DNA from: CAYJAY01 sp964370715
Lineage (GTDB): Bacteria; Bacillota; Clostridia; Oscillospirales; Ruminococcaceae
NCBI GenBank assembly: GCA_964370715.1
Contig: CAYJKJ010000014.1
Coordinates: forward strand, 1 to 64,000
Length of the DNA: 64,000 nucleotides
Direction of reading: 5' to 3'
Below are positions 34,539-43,864 of this stretch, piece by piece. The position numbers were made by a program, and so were the translations under genes. Numbering within the stretch: position 1 is the stretch's first letter; each line of letters opens with the position of its first letter. The notes under the pieces are model-generated. The model saw only the letters and a list, made by a program, of their open reading frames with translations, was not told the DNA's origin and did not search any database.

Positions 34539-35216
34539 TTATGCTGTCTCCAACTTAAAGCCAAATCCCCAAACCGAAGTTATTCGAACTTTCGTTGTTA
34601 AAAGTTTTTTTCTAAGCCTTTTTAAAACATCGTCGCAAGCTCTTGTGTCAACCTCAAAATCAAACTTCCAAACATTTTTTAAGATTTCTTCCCTTGAAAC
34701 AGCACGTCCGCTGTTTTTAAACATATATGATAACAGCGCAAACTCTGTCGGGGTGAAATCGAGCGACGTTCCGTTTTGCTTTGCTGCCATCATATCAAGA
34801 TCAATTTCGATATCTCCATAGTTTAACAAAGCGGCCTGCAAAGGCATTCGCTCAAGCTCTATTCGGCGAAATATAGATTTAACCCTTGCAACAAGTTCCA
34901 TCGGGGAAAACGGTTTAACAAGATAATCATCGCCCCCCATCGTTATGCCGGTTATCCTGTCGAGTTCGCTGTCTCTTGCCGAAACTATGATTATCGGAAC
35001 GTTGTGCATCTGGCGAATTGCGTTGCAAATCGAAAGCCCATCGGTTCCCGGCATCATGATATCGAGAATAACAAGGTCGCAAGCTTGGTTTTTAAATTCA
35101 TAAAACAGCTGATCCCCCGTTTCAAACGCCTTAACTTCAAAACCATCTCGGCTTAAAAACCCCGTCATTATCTCCCTTATGTTTCGTTCATCGTCCGCTA
35201 TATATATTTTTTTCAT
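34539..35216 (-). CDS. OmpR-family response regulator
   Basis: A 225-aa cytoplasmic response regulator. The receiver domain (1-120) has the acidic pair IADDERN, the phosphorylation site VILDIMMPG and the conserved Lys in YLVKPFSP. The C-terminal winged helix is of the OmpR/PhoB type, with FTPTEFALLSYM and VRITSVWGFGFKLE. The frame runs back to 35411 but the ATG at 35216, with GGTGG just upstream, begins the receiver. It lies between the ABC ATPase gene, 172 bases upstream, and the kinase gene, 87 bases downstream, and probably controls the exporter operon. Confidence 0.93.
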   Translation of the reverse strand: MKKIYIADDERNIREIMTGFLSRDGFEVKAFETGDQLFYEFKNQACDLVILDIMMPGTDGLSICNAIRQMHNVPIIIVSARDSELDRITGITMGGDDYLVKPFSPMELVARVKSIFRRIELERMPLQAALLNYGDIEIDLDMMAAKQNGTSLDFTPTEFALLSYMFKNSGRAVSREEILKNVWKFDFEVDTRACDDVLKRLRKKLLTTKVRITSVWGFGFKLETA

Positions 35217-35388
35217 CTGACCACCATTTTTATATTTAAATTCAGCTACGCTAAAACTCTTACACAAATTATACTGCAACCGAAACAAGTTCTCAACCGA
35301 AACCAAAAATTTTGTTTTGAATATAATACGATTTAAATCGCCGCCCGTTGGGCATGGCGAAAACACACAATATTTTCCATAGTTTTGA

Positions 35389-36048
35389 TTATATAAACTG
35401 CCCATCCACAATCTCGGTTACCCTTTGCGCTCGCTTAGCTATCTTGGCATCATGCGTAATCATAATTATCGTGTTGCCTGCTTGATGCAGCTTGTTAAAA
35501 AGAGCCATAACCTCTTCGCCGGTCTGTTGGTCAAGCGCTCCTGTCGGCTCATCCGCTAATAATATAGACGGAGAACCAACAAGCGCTCTTGCTATCGCAA
35601 CCCTTTGTTGCTGTCCTCCCGAAAGCTCGGAAGGTCGATGTTTAATTCTTTTTGTTAACCCTAGCATATCGATAGTTGGCATGGCGGTTTCGGTAGCTGT
35701 TTTATGCGTCATACCGCGCGCTAGCAACGGCATGATTATATTTTGAAGCGCCGAATAGGTCGGGATAAGTTGGTATTTTTGAAATATAAATCCTATCTTT
35801 TCGTTTCGAATCTTTGTTAGGCTTTCCCCTTTTTTGTCATGAACCGAAACGCCATCTAAGAAATATTGCCCGCTATCGCAAACATCCATACACCCCAGAA
35901 TGTTCATAAGGGTAGATTTTCCACTTCCCGAGGGGCCGAGAATGGCAACAAATTCGCCTTTCTCGACGACGAGATCAACCGATTTTAAAACAACAAGCTG
36001 TTCCCCCCCGGTGTTATATTGTTTAACTATGCCGCTCATCGATATCAT
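35389..36048 (-). CDS. MacB/LolD-type ABC transporter ATP-binding protein
   Basis: A 219-aa ATPase of the FtsE/LolD/MacB group that energises mechanotransmission permeases. Walker A is GPSGSGKSTLMNILG, the signature is LSGGQQQRVAIARAL, and Walker B is ILLADEPTGALD followed by the GAxD motif typical of this group. The start codon lies six bases after the lipoprotein gene on the same strand. With the permease (36780) and the HlyD-like adaptor (38080) it forms a MacAB-like export or efflux complex. The order adaptor-permease-lipoprotein-ATPase, with an inserted lipoprotein, is unusual. Confidence 0.94.
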   Translation of the reverse strand: MISMSGIVKQYNTGGEQLVVLKSVDLVVEKGEFVAILGPSGSGKSTLMNILGCMDVCDSGQYFLDGVSVHDKKGESLTKIRNEKIGFIFQKYQLIPTYSALQNIIMPLLARGMTHKTATETAMPTIDMLGLTKRIKHRPSELSGGQQQRVAIARALVGSPSILLADEPTGALDQQTGEEVMALFNKLHQAGNTIIMITHDAKIAKRAQRVTEIVDGQFI

Positions 36049-36054
36049 ATTATT

Positions 36055-36732
36055 CTAACCCATTATGTTGACCGACAAAACATTTTCTTCATCATCGGTT
36101 ACGACCGTTACATACATATCTTCCGCTATGTTGGAAAACGTCATCTCGGTTCCAAACTGTGTAACCGGTGTTCCAACCGGAATAACGAATGTTTTGGTTT
36201 CATCGGTTAGCGTTACTATTTCGGAATAGTCTTGGCCTTCGATAGCCGATTGGCCTCCCATTCCACCGCCCGACATTCCGCCGCCTTGGCGTTCGCCGCC
36301 ACCTTCACCCGCTCCGTCATTTGGACGTTCACTCATTTCTGAACGTTCGCCGGTTTCACCATCTGGGCGCTCGCCCATTTCGCCAGTTTGGCGCTCACCG
36401 CCATTTGTGTTTTGTGGTTGTTCCATCATCTCCGAGGGCATCTGTTGCATCTCGCCACCCCCGAAACCTTGTTCGCCCTCCATCTCGCCAACTGTTACGG
36501 TTATTTCGTTGCCCAAAACTTCGGTAACAAGACCTATCGTTCTTGTTCCTTGCTGTTCGGGGCGGTTTTGCCCATCGCCATTTTGACCTTCGCCGTTTTG
36601 CCCTGTCGGTCTTTGTTCCGTCGTCTCGGTTGTTTGTTGCGTGTCGGTCTGTTCAGGTTGCGATGTGTCGGAACACGCCGTTAAAAACAAAAATGTCATT
36701 GCTAAAATCAAAACTGCTAAAATCTTTTTCAT
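36055..36732 (-). CDS. Gly/Glu/Met-rich lipoprotein of the MacAB-like operon
   Basis: A 225-aa lipoprotein with a signal peptide ending in FLTAC (Cys 20). After a Thr/Gln/Glu-rich linker comes a short beta region, RTIGLVTEVLGNEITVTVGEM, then about 90 residues of low complexity made of Gly, Glu, Gln, Met and Asn, and a C-terminal beta domain ending VVTDDEENVLSVNIMG. The flanking beta segments could form one OB-like or DUF5666-like domain interrupted by the low-complexity insert. It lies between permease and ATPase genes and so is probably a surface part of the exporter. The function is unknown. Confidence 0.8.
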   Translation of the reverse strand: MKKILAVLILAMTFLFLTACSDTSQPEQTDTQQTTETTEQRPTGQNGEGQNGDGQNRPEQQGTRTIGLVTEVLGNEITVTVGEMEGEQGFGGGEMQQMPSEMMEQPQNTNGGERQTGEMGERPDGETGERSEMSERPNDGAGEGGGERQGGGMSGGGMGGQSAIEGQDYSEIVTLTDETKTFVIPVGTPVTQFGTEMTFSNIAEDMYVTVVTDDEENVLSVNIMG

Positions 36733-36779
36733 AATAAAACTCCGTTCTGCCGTTTTTTATCGGCATAAAAAATATTTGT

Positions 36780-38090
36780 CTAGTCGCTGTTTAGCGCTTC
36801 AATCGGTATAAGGTTTGATGCTTTAAAAGCCGGATAGAATCCGAAAACCGTTCCGGTGAGTAGCGCAAACAAAAACGCCAGCACGATAGACGGCACCGTT
36901 AAAATAACCGTCATATCGGTATATTCCATAAGTGGCATAACTGCAAAGCTTAATAAAACGCCAAACATTCCACCTATAAACCCAATCATCGAGGCTTCTG
37001 TCAAAAACAAAAGCAGTATATCTCTTTTTTTTGTTCCGAGGGATTTTAATATCCCTATCTCTTTTGTCCGTTCCTTAACCGAAACAAACAAAACGTTCAT
37101 TATGCCGATACCGCCAACCACAAACACTATGACCGCAACCGCAAGAAGAAGCATCGAAAGAGTGTTTGCCGATTGCATAGCGGCATCCATCGTAGCTCCT
37201 GCATCCTGAACCGAATAGACTCCGTCGGGATTTTCTTGAGTTAAAACAAGTTCGATGTTTTGGATAACGGTCGAAACCGAATTAACGTCGCTTGCTAACA
37301 CCGATATACTGGGGGTTGTGTTTCGTTCTAACAGATATTTTTCGGCGGTTGAATATGGCATAAAAACCGTTTCATCGGGGTTAACTCCGCTAACAACGGT
37401 ACCCATTTGGGCTAGAACCCCGTTGACTACATATTCTCTCCCATCTATCTCGACACGGCTGTCGTAGGCATAGTTTAGCGAACCGAAGATCTCAATAGCA
37501 ACGTTGTAGCCCAATATCACCGCACGAACTTCGTTTTGCTCGTCGCTTTCGGTTATGAATCCGCCGATTATGGGGGTAAGGTTTGATATTTCGGCATAGC
37601 TTGCCGTTGTTCCGACAACATCTAGCGTTATCGCTTCTTCAAGGTCTCCCCCCAACACATCACTTTCAACCGTTGCAAATATCGCTCCCGTTGCGATGTT
37701 GGGGACAAAATACAATATATCTTCAAGGCTTTGTTCCGAAAGAGTTGCGCTGTCGTTGGTCGGAAGTCTCGTTGAAGCGGAACTCGCCGAACCCGTCGAG
37801 CTGCCTCGAGAACCGCCGCCTCCACCGCCGCCACCGCTTGGAGGCATACCCCCTCCGCCGGGGGACATCATTCCATTCATCATAGCCGAAGCGTCGTTTG
37901 ATATCGTTATCGTTCCGGCGTTAAGGGTGTTAAACTGTTGTTCAACATCCTGTTTTCCGCCTTCACCTATCGCTATAACCATAACTATAGTAGCAGCACC
38001 GACGACTATTCCAAGAGAGGTTAAAAACACTTTAAATTTATTCTGTTTAAGGTTGATTAAAACAAGGCGTAAAATCTCATTAATTAACAT
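36780..38090 (-). CDS. MacB/FtsX-type ABC transporter permease with Gly/Pro-rich insert
   Basis: The membrane subunit of the exporter, 436 aa. It has the MacB plan: helix 1 (KVFLTSLGIVVGAATIVMVIAIG), a large extracellular domain of about 250 residues, and three C-terminal helices with the FtsX-domain block KERTKEIGILKSLGTKKRDI. A Gly/Pro/Ser tract of about 30 residues (MSPGGGGMPPSGGGGG...) interrupts the start of the outer domain. The ATG at 38090 overlaps the end of the adaptor gene by 11 bases; an ATG five codons upstream is also possible. Substrates of the family include peptides, antibiotics and lipoproteins. Confidence 0.92.
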   Translation of the reverse strand: MLINEILRLVLINLKQNKFKVFLTSLGIVVGAATIVMVIAIGEGGKQDVEQQFNTLNAGTITISNDASAMMNGMMSPGGGGMPPSGGGGGGGGSRGSSTGSASSASTRLPTNDSATLSEQSLEDILYFVPNIATGAIFATVESDVLGGDLEEAITLDVVGTTASYAEISNLTPIIGGFITESDEQNEVRAVILGYNVAIEIFGSLNYAYDSRVEIDGREYVVNGVLAQMGTVVSGVNPDETVFMPYSTAEKYLLERNTTPSISVLASDVNSVSTVIQNIELVLTQENPDGVYSVQDAGATMDAAMQSANTLSMLLLAVAVIVFVVGGIGIMNVLFVSVKERTKEIGILKSLGTKKRDILLLFLTEASMIGFIGGMFGVLLSFAVMPLMEYTDMTVILTVPSIVLAFLFALLTGTVFGFYPAFKASNLIPIEALNSD

Positions 38091-39690
38091 TTTGCATAAC
38101 CGCATTTTCTATCAACACGGTGTCCCCCTCGCTTAGGCCATACGTTATCTCGACATCAAAACCATCCGAAAATCCTGTTTTAACCTCAACCGTTTCTATC
38201 TTGCCGTCGCTTGTCATAACGTCAACATATTGTTTTCCGTCTACTAGCGTTATGCATTTATTTGAAACTATCAAAACATCTTCGACCTGTTTTTCAACAA
38301 ACGTCACATCCGCTGTCATGCCTTGATATATAACAACATCTTGATAGGATGAAAGATCACAAACTATTCCAACCGTGTAGTTAACGGAACTTTGCATACC
38401 CGAAGCCGGTGTTATCGATATGCTGTCGACAACTGCTTTTATAAGTATATCTTCATACGCATCAAAACGAATGTTGACCGCCATGCCGATCGAGATATCC
38501 GCTATATCCTCTTGAGGTATGCTGACAAAAACATCGACGTTTGCTTTGTTTGCTATCGAAACAACCGCCGTTCCGGAATTCACCTCGGCTCCCTCATCGG
38601 CCACCGTCATAACATACCCATCAATTGGGGAAACGATCGTTCCATCTATCGAGATATCTTCAAGTTGTTCAAGCTCTTCAACAAGATCCGAAACATTGCT
38701 TTGCGCCGTCTTTAGATTATATTCAAGCGTTGCCATAGTGTTGTCATACTGTTGCTGGGCGCTGTTGTAGTTCATTATATCGGTGTCATAGTCCTGCTGA
38801 TAATCGATTTTTTTAAGCTCCATCGACACAACATAGCTTTCACGATCATAGTATTTTTGTGTCAAACTTGTCGACACTTGAGAAAGCTGTTCTGTCGGTT
38901 GCTGTGCCTGTTCGATTTCTCCTTCTTTAGTTTCTATCTGTTTTTCGAGAGAATCTTTTATTGTGTTGTATGCGTCGGTATCGGCTTGGGTTGGCCCTAC
39001 AATTAAATTATAATTATCGGTTTCGGTTTTAAGCGAAAGCTCCAAAGCCGAAAGCTCTGTGTTAAGTGTGGTTATAATTGGAGCGTTTGCGGTCACCTCT
39101 GCTTGAAGGGTTGATTTTTGACTTTCAAGCGAGGATATCTCTAACAACAAAGAGTTATATTCCGTTTCAAGCTCGGCGATGCTTAGGTTGTAGACGTTAA
39201 CTGCGTGGTCGCCGTTCGCTAGGTCTTGGGCGTAGTTTTGAGCCGCCTGTAGCTTTTGGGTGTTATAGCTTATCTCCTCGCTTTCGAGTTTTAAGCGAGC
39301 TTCATATAATGCATCCTTTGCATCTGAAATCATGTCATCGAGTTCTTCGGCATCTATCTTCAATAGGGCATCTCCGGCGTTTACATATTCCCCGGGTTTT
39401 GCCTCAACTTCTAGCACCGTTGTTCTAAAATCAAACGATATCGACGTTGCAATCAAACCGGCGCTCCCCATCTCGGTTACCCCGACCACGATATCGGAAC
39501 GAACCACCGTTTCTTCCATGTATTGATTAGCGCTTGACGTTCTAACATTTTGGTCATCCTGTTGCAACAAAGTTGATAAAATGATAATCGCAATAATTAT
39601 CGCAACCAACAACAACGATAAAATTATTATCTTTTTTTTATGACGTCTAAAAAAGTCACCTTTATTTTTATTTCGTTTGAATATAAACAT
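38080..39690 (-). CDS. HlyD/MacA-like membrane fusion (adaptor) protein
   Basis: The 536-aa adaptor has a basic N-terminus and one membrane helix (about 20-42). It continues with half a lipoyl-like domain (PGEYVNAGDALLKIDAEEL), a long alpha-helical hairpin (about 130-320) rich in Gln, Glu and Leu, the other lipoyl half (IVSPIDGYVMTVADEGAEVNSG), and beta-barrel and membrane-proximal domains. This is the MacA/YknX layout; Gram-positive versions act without an outer-membrane channel. A GAGAGAG site precedes the ATG. It is the first gene of the six-gene unit that runs to the histidine kinase. Confidence 0.92.
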   Translation of the reverse strand: MFIFKRNKNKGDFFRRHKKKIIILSLLLVAIIIAIIILSTLLQQDDQNVRTSSANQYMEETVVRSDIVVGVTEMGSAGLIATSISFDFRTTVLEVEAKPGEYVNAGDALLKIDAEELDDMISDAKDALYEARLKLESEEISYNTQKLQAAQNYAQDLANGDHAVNVYNLSIAELETEYNSLLLEISSLESQKSTLQAEVTANAPIITTLNTELSALELSLKTETDNYNLIVGPTQADTDAYNTIKDSLEKQIETKEGEIEQAQQPTEQLSQVSTSLTQKYYDRESYVVSMELKKIDYQQDYDTDIMNYNSAQQQYDNTMATLEYNLKTAQSNVSDLVEELEQLEDISIDGTIVSPIDGYVMTVADEGAEVNSGTAVVSIANKANVDVFVSIPQEDIADISIGMAVNIRFDAYEDILIKAVVDSISITPASGMQSSVNYTVGIVCDLSSYQDVVIYQGMTADVTFVEKQVEDVLIVSNKCITLVDGKQYVDVMTSDGKIETVEVKTGFSDGFDVEITYGLSEGDTVLIENAVMQNVN

Positions 39691-39838
39691 CTCTACTCTC
39701 TCTTTTACACAGTCTAATTAAAATAATTATTCATTTTTCCCTGAAAAAATTATATTCGTTTAGGCATTGGAAAAACATCGGATGAATTGTGGCAAAGTAG
39801 TGGTAAACAGAGGCTCGCCAAATGATTAAAAAAAATAA

Positions 39839-39867
39839 TTGTAAACGAGCAGTAAATATTGTAGAAT
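39839..39867 (+). promoter_or_regulatory. Promoter of the Nudix-ahcY-membrane protein operon
   Basis: TTGTAA (39839-39844) and TAGAAT (39862-39867) with a 17-base spacer, 85 bases before the Nudix start. Confidence 0.65.
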
Positions 39868-39952
39868 TAATGTGATAAGATAAATTAAAAATAAACACAA
39901 AATACCCCTACGCAAATTAATCGACGATGGCTTGAAAGGAAAAGGAAAAAAC

Positions 39953-40498
39953 GTGGAACTTATTGAAAAAAAGATTTCCGGAAAAGAGATATACAAAGGA
40001 AAGATTATAACGGTAGAGGTTGATGAAGTTTTGCTTCCCAACGACAACACGTCGGTTAGAGAGGTGGTTAAACATCCCGGCGGCGTTTGCGTTGCCGCTA
40101 TCGACCAAAACAACAATCTGTTTTTTGTCGAACAGTTTCGTTATCCGCATGGCGAAACGGTGGTCGAGCTTCCTGCCGGCAAGCTCGAATGGGGGGAAAG
40201 CCCTCTTCCGGCAGCAATTAGAGAGCTTAAAGAGGAGACGGGTTGTGTTGCAAAACATATAAAACAAGTTGCGGTGTCCTATCCTACGCCGGGGTTTTGC
40301 TCCGAAAAGCTATATCTTTTTGTTGCTCACGATTTGGAGTATGGCGAACAAAACCTTGATAGCGATGAATTTTTATCGGTTAAAAAAATCCATATCGACA
40401 AAGCGGTCGAGATGGTTTTGGACGGAACGTTTAAAGACGGCAAAACTCAAACGTTGGTGCTTATCGCTGAAAAACTAATTAAAAACAACACATTATAA
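39953..40498 (+). CDS. Nudix hydrolase, ADP-ribose pyrophosphatase type
   Basis: Hydrolyses ADP-ribose or related nucleoside diphosphate sugars. The 181-aa protein has the Nudix box GESPLPAAIRELKEETG near residue 80, with the REL and EETG residues that bind Mg. An Ala replaces the first Glu, common in the ADP-ribose pyrophosphatase branch. The Gln/Arg of EQFRYPHGETVVELPAGKLE just upstream is the branch's substrate-recognition block. The start is a GTG at 39953 with AAAGGAAA upstream; the TTG seven codons earlier is less likely. It leads an operon with ahcY 23 bases on. Confidence 0.92.
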   Translation: MELIEKKISGKEIYKGKIITVEVDEVLLPNDNTSVREVVKHPGGVCVAAIDQNNNLFFVEQFRYPHGETVVELPAGKLEWGESPLPAAIRELKEETGCVAKHIKQVAVSYPTPGFCSEKLYLFVAHDLEYGEQNLDSDEFLSVKKIHIDKAVEMVLDGTFKDGKTQTLVLIAEKLIKNNTL

Positions 40499-40521
40499 AA
40501 ATATTAGGGAGAATTATAACA

Positions 40522-41766
40522 ATGAGTATTATCAGAGACAGATCATTAGCGGACGAAGGTATAAGAAAGATAGAATGGGTTAAGGATTTTATGCCGGTGC
40601 TTTCCGATCTTGAAAAACGTTTTATCAAAGAGCAACCGCTTAAAGGCAAAAAAATAGCGCTTTCTATCCACCTTGAAGCAAAAACCGCCTACCTTGCGTT
40701 GGTGCTTCGTTCGGCCGGAGCTATCGTTTCGGCAACGGGGTCAAACGTTCTTTCGACCAAAGACGATGTTTCGGCAGGGCTTGATAAACTAGGCATCGAG
40801 ATAAACGCTTGGCACGGCGCAACCGATCAAGAATATGTCAACCATCTTAAACAAACTCTTTCGATAAAACCCGATATTGTAATAGATGATGGCGGAGATT
40901 TGATAAATCTTCTTCATGGCGAATGCAAAGAATATGCAGTAAACGTTATAGGCGGAGCGGAGGAAACGACAACGGGAATCCATCGCCTACACGCAAGAGC
41001 CGCCGAAAACAAACTCGATTTCCCGATGATAGCGGTTAACGACGCCGATTGCAAACATCTTTTCGACAACCGCCACGGAACAGGACAATCGACATGGGAC
41101 GGCATTATGTATGCAACCAACAACATTATAGCAAGCAAAGTCGTTGTTGTTGCGGGGTTTGGCTATTGCGGAAGCGGTATTGCTCTTCGAGCTAAAGGAT
41201 TAGGCGCTCGAGTAATAGTTACCGAAATTGATCCTGTTCGTGCGCTTGAAGCGGCTATGGAAGGGTATGAAGTTATGAAGATGGATGATGCCGCCGCTAT
41301 TGGCGATATCTTTGTAACAGTTACCGGTTGCAAAGATGTTATCGTTAAACATCATTTTGAAAAGATGAAAAACAATGTTTTAGTTGCGAATGCCGGGCAT
41401 TTTGATGTCGAGTTTAACAAACAACATCTGCGTGAACTTTCCGAAAGCGTTACCGAACGCAAACATTTTATCGATGGTTATAAGCTTAAAAACGGCAACA
41501 CAATCAACGCTCTTGCCGATGGTAGGCTCGTCAACATCGTTGCCGGCAACGGCCATCCGGCAGAAATCATGGATATGAGTTTCGCTTTGCAAGCGCTTTC
41601 CGCAGTTTATCTTGTTCAAAATGAAGGAAAGCTAAAACCTAGCGTTATAAACGTACCCAAAGAGATCGACAGGGAAGTTGCTATGATGAAGGTTGAGGCG
41701 ATGAACCTAGGGCTTGACACTCTCACCGCCGAACAGATCGAATACCTTTCAAGTAGCGAAGCGTAA
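40522..41766 (+). CDS. ahcY: S-adenosylhomocysteinase (archaeal/clostridial type)
   Basis: Reversibly cleaves S-adenosylhomocysteine to adenosine and homocysteine, using tightly bound NAD. The 414-aa protein has GAEETTTGIHRL, NDADCKHLFDNRHGTGQSTWDGI (catalytic Lys, Asp and Asn region), the NAD-binding VVVAGFGYCGSGIALRAKGLGA and GHPAEIMDMSFALQ. The terminal KPDHYRY-like tail of the eukaryotic/proteobacterial form is absent, as in shorter archaeal and thermophilic versions, some of which prefer S-inosylhomocysteine. A GGGAGAA site supports the ATG. It lies between Nudix and a large membrane protein. The nucleosidase homologue at 21583 may be inactive, so this could be the main SAH-removing enzyme. 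Confidence 0.93.
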   Translation: MSIIRDRSLADEGIRKIEWVKDFMPVLSDLEKRFIKEQPLKGKKIALSIHLEAKTAYLALVLRSAGAIVSATGSNVLSTKDDVSAGLDKLGIEINAWHGATDQEYVNHLKQTLSIKPDIVIDDGGDLINLLHGECKEYAVNVIGGAEETTTGIHRLHARAAENKLDFPMIAVNDADCKHLFDNRHGTGQSTWDGIMYATNNIIASKVVVVAGFGYCGSGIALRAKGLGARVIVTEIDPVRALEAAMEGYEVMKMDDAAAIGDIFVTVTGCKDVIVKHHFEKMKNNVLVANAGHFDVEFNKQHLRELSESVTERKHFIDGYKLKNGNTINALADGRLVNIVAGNGHPAEIMDMSFALQALSAVYLVQNEGKLKPSVINVPKEIDREVAMMKVEAMNLGLDTLTAEQIEYLSSSEA

Positions 41767-41789
41767 AAATTTAACCCAAAGGATTTTTT

Positions 41790-43763
41790 ATGGATTTTAT
41801 ACTAATTGTTTTAATATTGCTTTCGATATCACTTTTTTTCACGATGCGGTTCAACGTTAATTCCGCTGTGGGGCCGTTGCTTTCTATTGCGCTTATCGTG
41901 TTGACAATGCTGTTGTTTGGTTTTTTAAACCTGCTACTCGTCGGGGGATATCTCGTGACGGCGTTTGCGTTGTTTTCGATTGTGTATGTCTTTTTTATTA
42001 AGAAATATAAAATTAAAGAAGTTTTAGAAAAGTTTATTACTCCGGCGACCGTGTTTTTTGTTGCGGCGTGTATCTATTTCTTTATCGTTCTTGAGAGCAA
42101 AAACGCCGCTTTCAAAGTATGGGATGAATTTTCTTTTTGGGGAATTGCCGCAAAAGCTATCAAGACAAACGATATGTTATACACAATGTTTGAGAGTAGC
42201 ATGGTTAATATATCCTATCTTCCGGCGCTTCCGATTTGGAGCTATTTCAATCTGTTTTTCAACAGCTACTTTATCGAATGGCGGGTATATCTCGCTTATG
42301 ATATCTTGATGATGGCATCTATGACGGTGTTGTTTTCAAGGGTTAAATGGAAAAACTTTGTTTCGATAGCTGTGTTCTCGGTGTTTTCGGTCGTTGGGCT
42401 ATATGCGTTTTTGGAAAGCTTCGAGGGGCTTCCGCTCTATGCCTCCTCCTATTCTGATGTTCCTATTGGGGTTGTGTTTGGCGGGGTGTTGTTGGCTTGG
42501 TTTGCAAACGAAACGACAAAGCAAAACAACACATCTAGGTATTTTGTTTCGGTCGTTCTCTTGATGTTTTTAGCCCTTATTAAAGATATGGGTCTTGCGC
42601 TAGGGTTTGTTGCCGCCGGTATTATGGCGGTCGATATGGTTTTTTCGGGGGATTATCCGTTGCAAAAACCAAAAACCAAACTTTTGAAAAATATAAAAAA
42701 TGCCGCTAGTTTGCTGTTGCCGTTTGTTATGGTTTTTGCAACATATCGAACTTGGTCTTGGCATATTAGCACAACCGTTTCGCTCGACATTGCTCCCGAT
42801 CCTTATGAGTATTCGATAGTTGAAATTTTAACGGGACAAGATCCTTATTTTAACGTTATACTACAAAAGATGTGGGATTATCTTTTAACACATAAGCTGT
42901 TAGCTTTTGGCACCGGAATAGTTATGGTAATAACGTTTTTCGTTGTTCCGATTATCGCCGCCGCTTTGACCGTAAGCAAAAAAAGAACGGTTAGAATGGT
43001 TGTCTTTTCGTTCTTGCTACTGGGTGGTTTTGCGGCATACTATCTTTTCCATGCTTATCTATACACAGCGGTTTTCCGTCATTCGCAGTTTTATGATCTT
43101 TGGTCATACGGGCGGTATATGTCGACCTATTGCATCGGTTGGTTTATTGCGGTTGTCGGCAGCTTAACGGTGACGATGGGCAAAATACGGTTTAAGAAAC
43201 TGGGCTTGATAACCGCTTGCATAGCGATGACGCTTTCTCTTTACACCACCGTGACGATGAACACAAGAGCATTCTCCGACTACTATATATCGAGCGACAA
43301 AGTTGACGTTACAATCAACGGCGTTCGTAATCTTATAAGAAACTATGCATTGGAATATGGCGATTATTTTCAAAACGATGACAGGTTCTATTTAATATGT
43401 CAAGAAAGCGACGGCGGCGAATGGTTTGTTTTCAACTATGAGTTTATGCCAAGCTACACCGTTCAAACGATGGCGGGCGGAAACTTTGTTAATTCGCTAG
43501 AAGACGAGATGACCTATCCTTATGCTGTTTATGCAACACCGGAAACTTTCTCAGATTATCTTAGAGAAAACGAGGTCGACTTTATCTTTGTTCTTAAATC
43601 AAACCAAGCGTTGTTAGATGGTTTTTCGCATATGTTCGAGGATAATCTAGCGCTGTTCTACGACGGCTCGGTTCATATGTATGATATAGTCGATGATGGT
43701 GGAGACACGGTGTTTTTTGTCCCTATATTTAAACCGGCACAAATCGAGGAGTATAGAGACTAG
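41790..43763 (+). CDS. Large polytopic membrane protein, GT-C-like, unknown function
   Basis: A 657-aa protein with about 12 membrane segments in its first 500 residues and a soluble C-terminal part of roughly 140 residues. The first outer loop contains FKVWDEFSFWGIAAKAI; a WDExSxWG block at this position recurs in clostridial membrane proteins and would place acidic residues as in GT-C glycosyltransferases. Its topology resembles that of the DUF6311 protein at 5402. An AAAGGA site precedes the ATG, 23 bases after ahcY. A long bidirectional terminator follows. No named family is claimed. Confidence 0.75.
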   Translation: MDFILIVLILLSISLFFTMRFNVNSAVGPLLSIALIVLTMLLFGFLNLLLVGGYLVTAFALFSIVYVFFIKKYKIKEVLEKFITPATVFFVAACIYFFIVLESKNAAFKVWDEFSFWGIAAKAIKTNDMLYTMFESSMVNISYLPALPIWSYFNLFFNSYFIEWRVYLAYDILMMASMTVLFSRVKWKNFVSIAVFSVFSVVGLYAFLESFEGLPLYASSYSDVPIGVVFGGVLLAWFANETTKQNNTSRYFVSVVLLMFLALIKDMGLALGFVAAGIMAVDMVFSGDYPLQKPKTKLLKNIKNAASLLLPFVMVFATYRTWSWHISTTVSLDIAPDPYEYSIVEILTGQDPYFNVILQKMWDYLLTHKLLAFGTGIVMVITFFVVPIIAAALTVSKKRTVRMVVFSFLLLGGFAAYYLFHAYLYTAVFRHSQFYDLWSYGRYMSTYCIGWFIAVVGSLTVTMGKIRFKKLGLITACIAMTLSLYTTVTMNTRAFSDYYISSDKVDVTINGVRNLIRNYALEYGDYFQNDDRFYLICQESDGGEWFVFNYEFMPSYTVQTMAGGNFVNSLEDEMTYPYAVYATPETFSDYLRENEVDFIFVLKSNQALLDGFSHMFEDNLALFYDGSVHMYDIVDDGGDTVFFVPIFKPAQIEEYRD

Positions 43764-43800
43764 AACAATAGAACAAAAAGGCAATACAATATAAATCAAA

Positions 43801-43856
43801 AAAATATCTGCATCAAAGATTTTGTTTTAATCTTTGATGCAGATATTTTTATTTAG
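43801..43856. terminator. Bidirectional terminator between convergent genes
   Basis: A perfect stem of about 20 bp (43801-43820 with 43831-43850), A-rich on the left and T-rich on the right. It serves the membrane protein gene and the convergent surface-protein gene. Confidence 0.92.
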
Positions 43857-43864
43857 ACTAAAGT

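Noticed and set aside
36733..36779. Hairpin between the exporter permease and lipoprotein genes (GCCG/CGGC)
   Set aside because: It has only a short stem and no T run in the transcribed direction, so it is not called a terminator.
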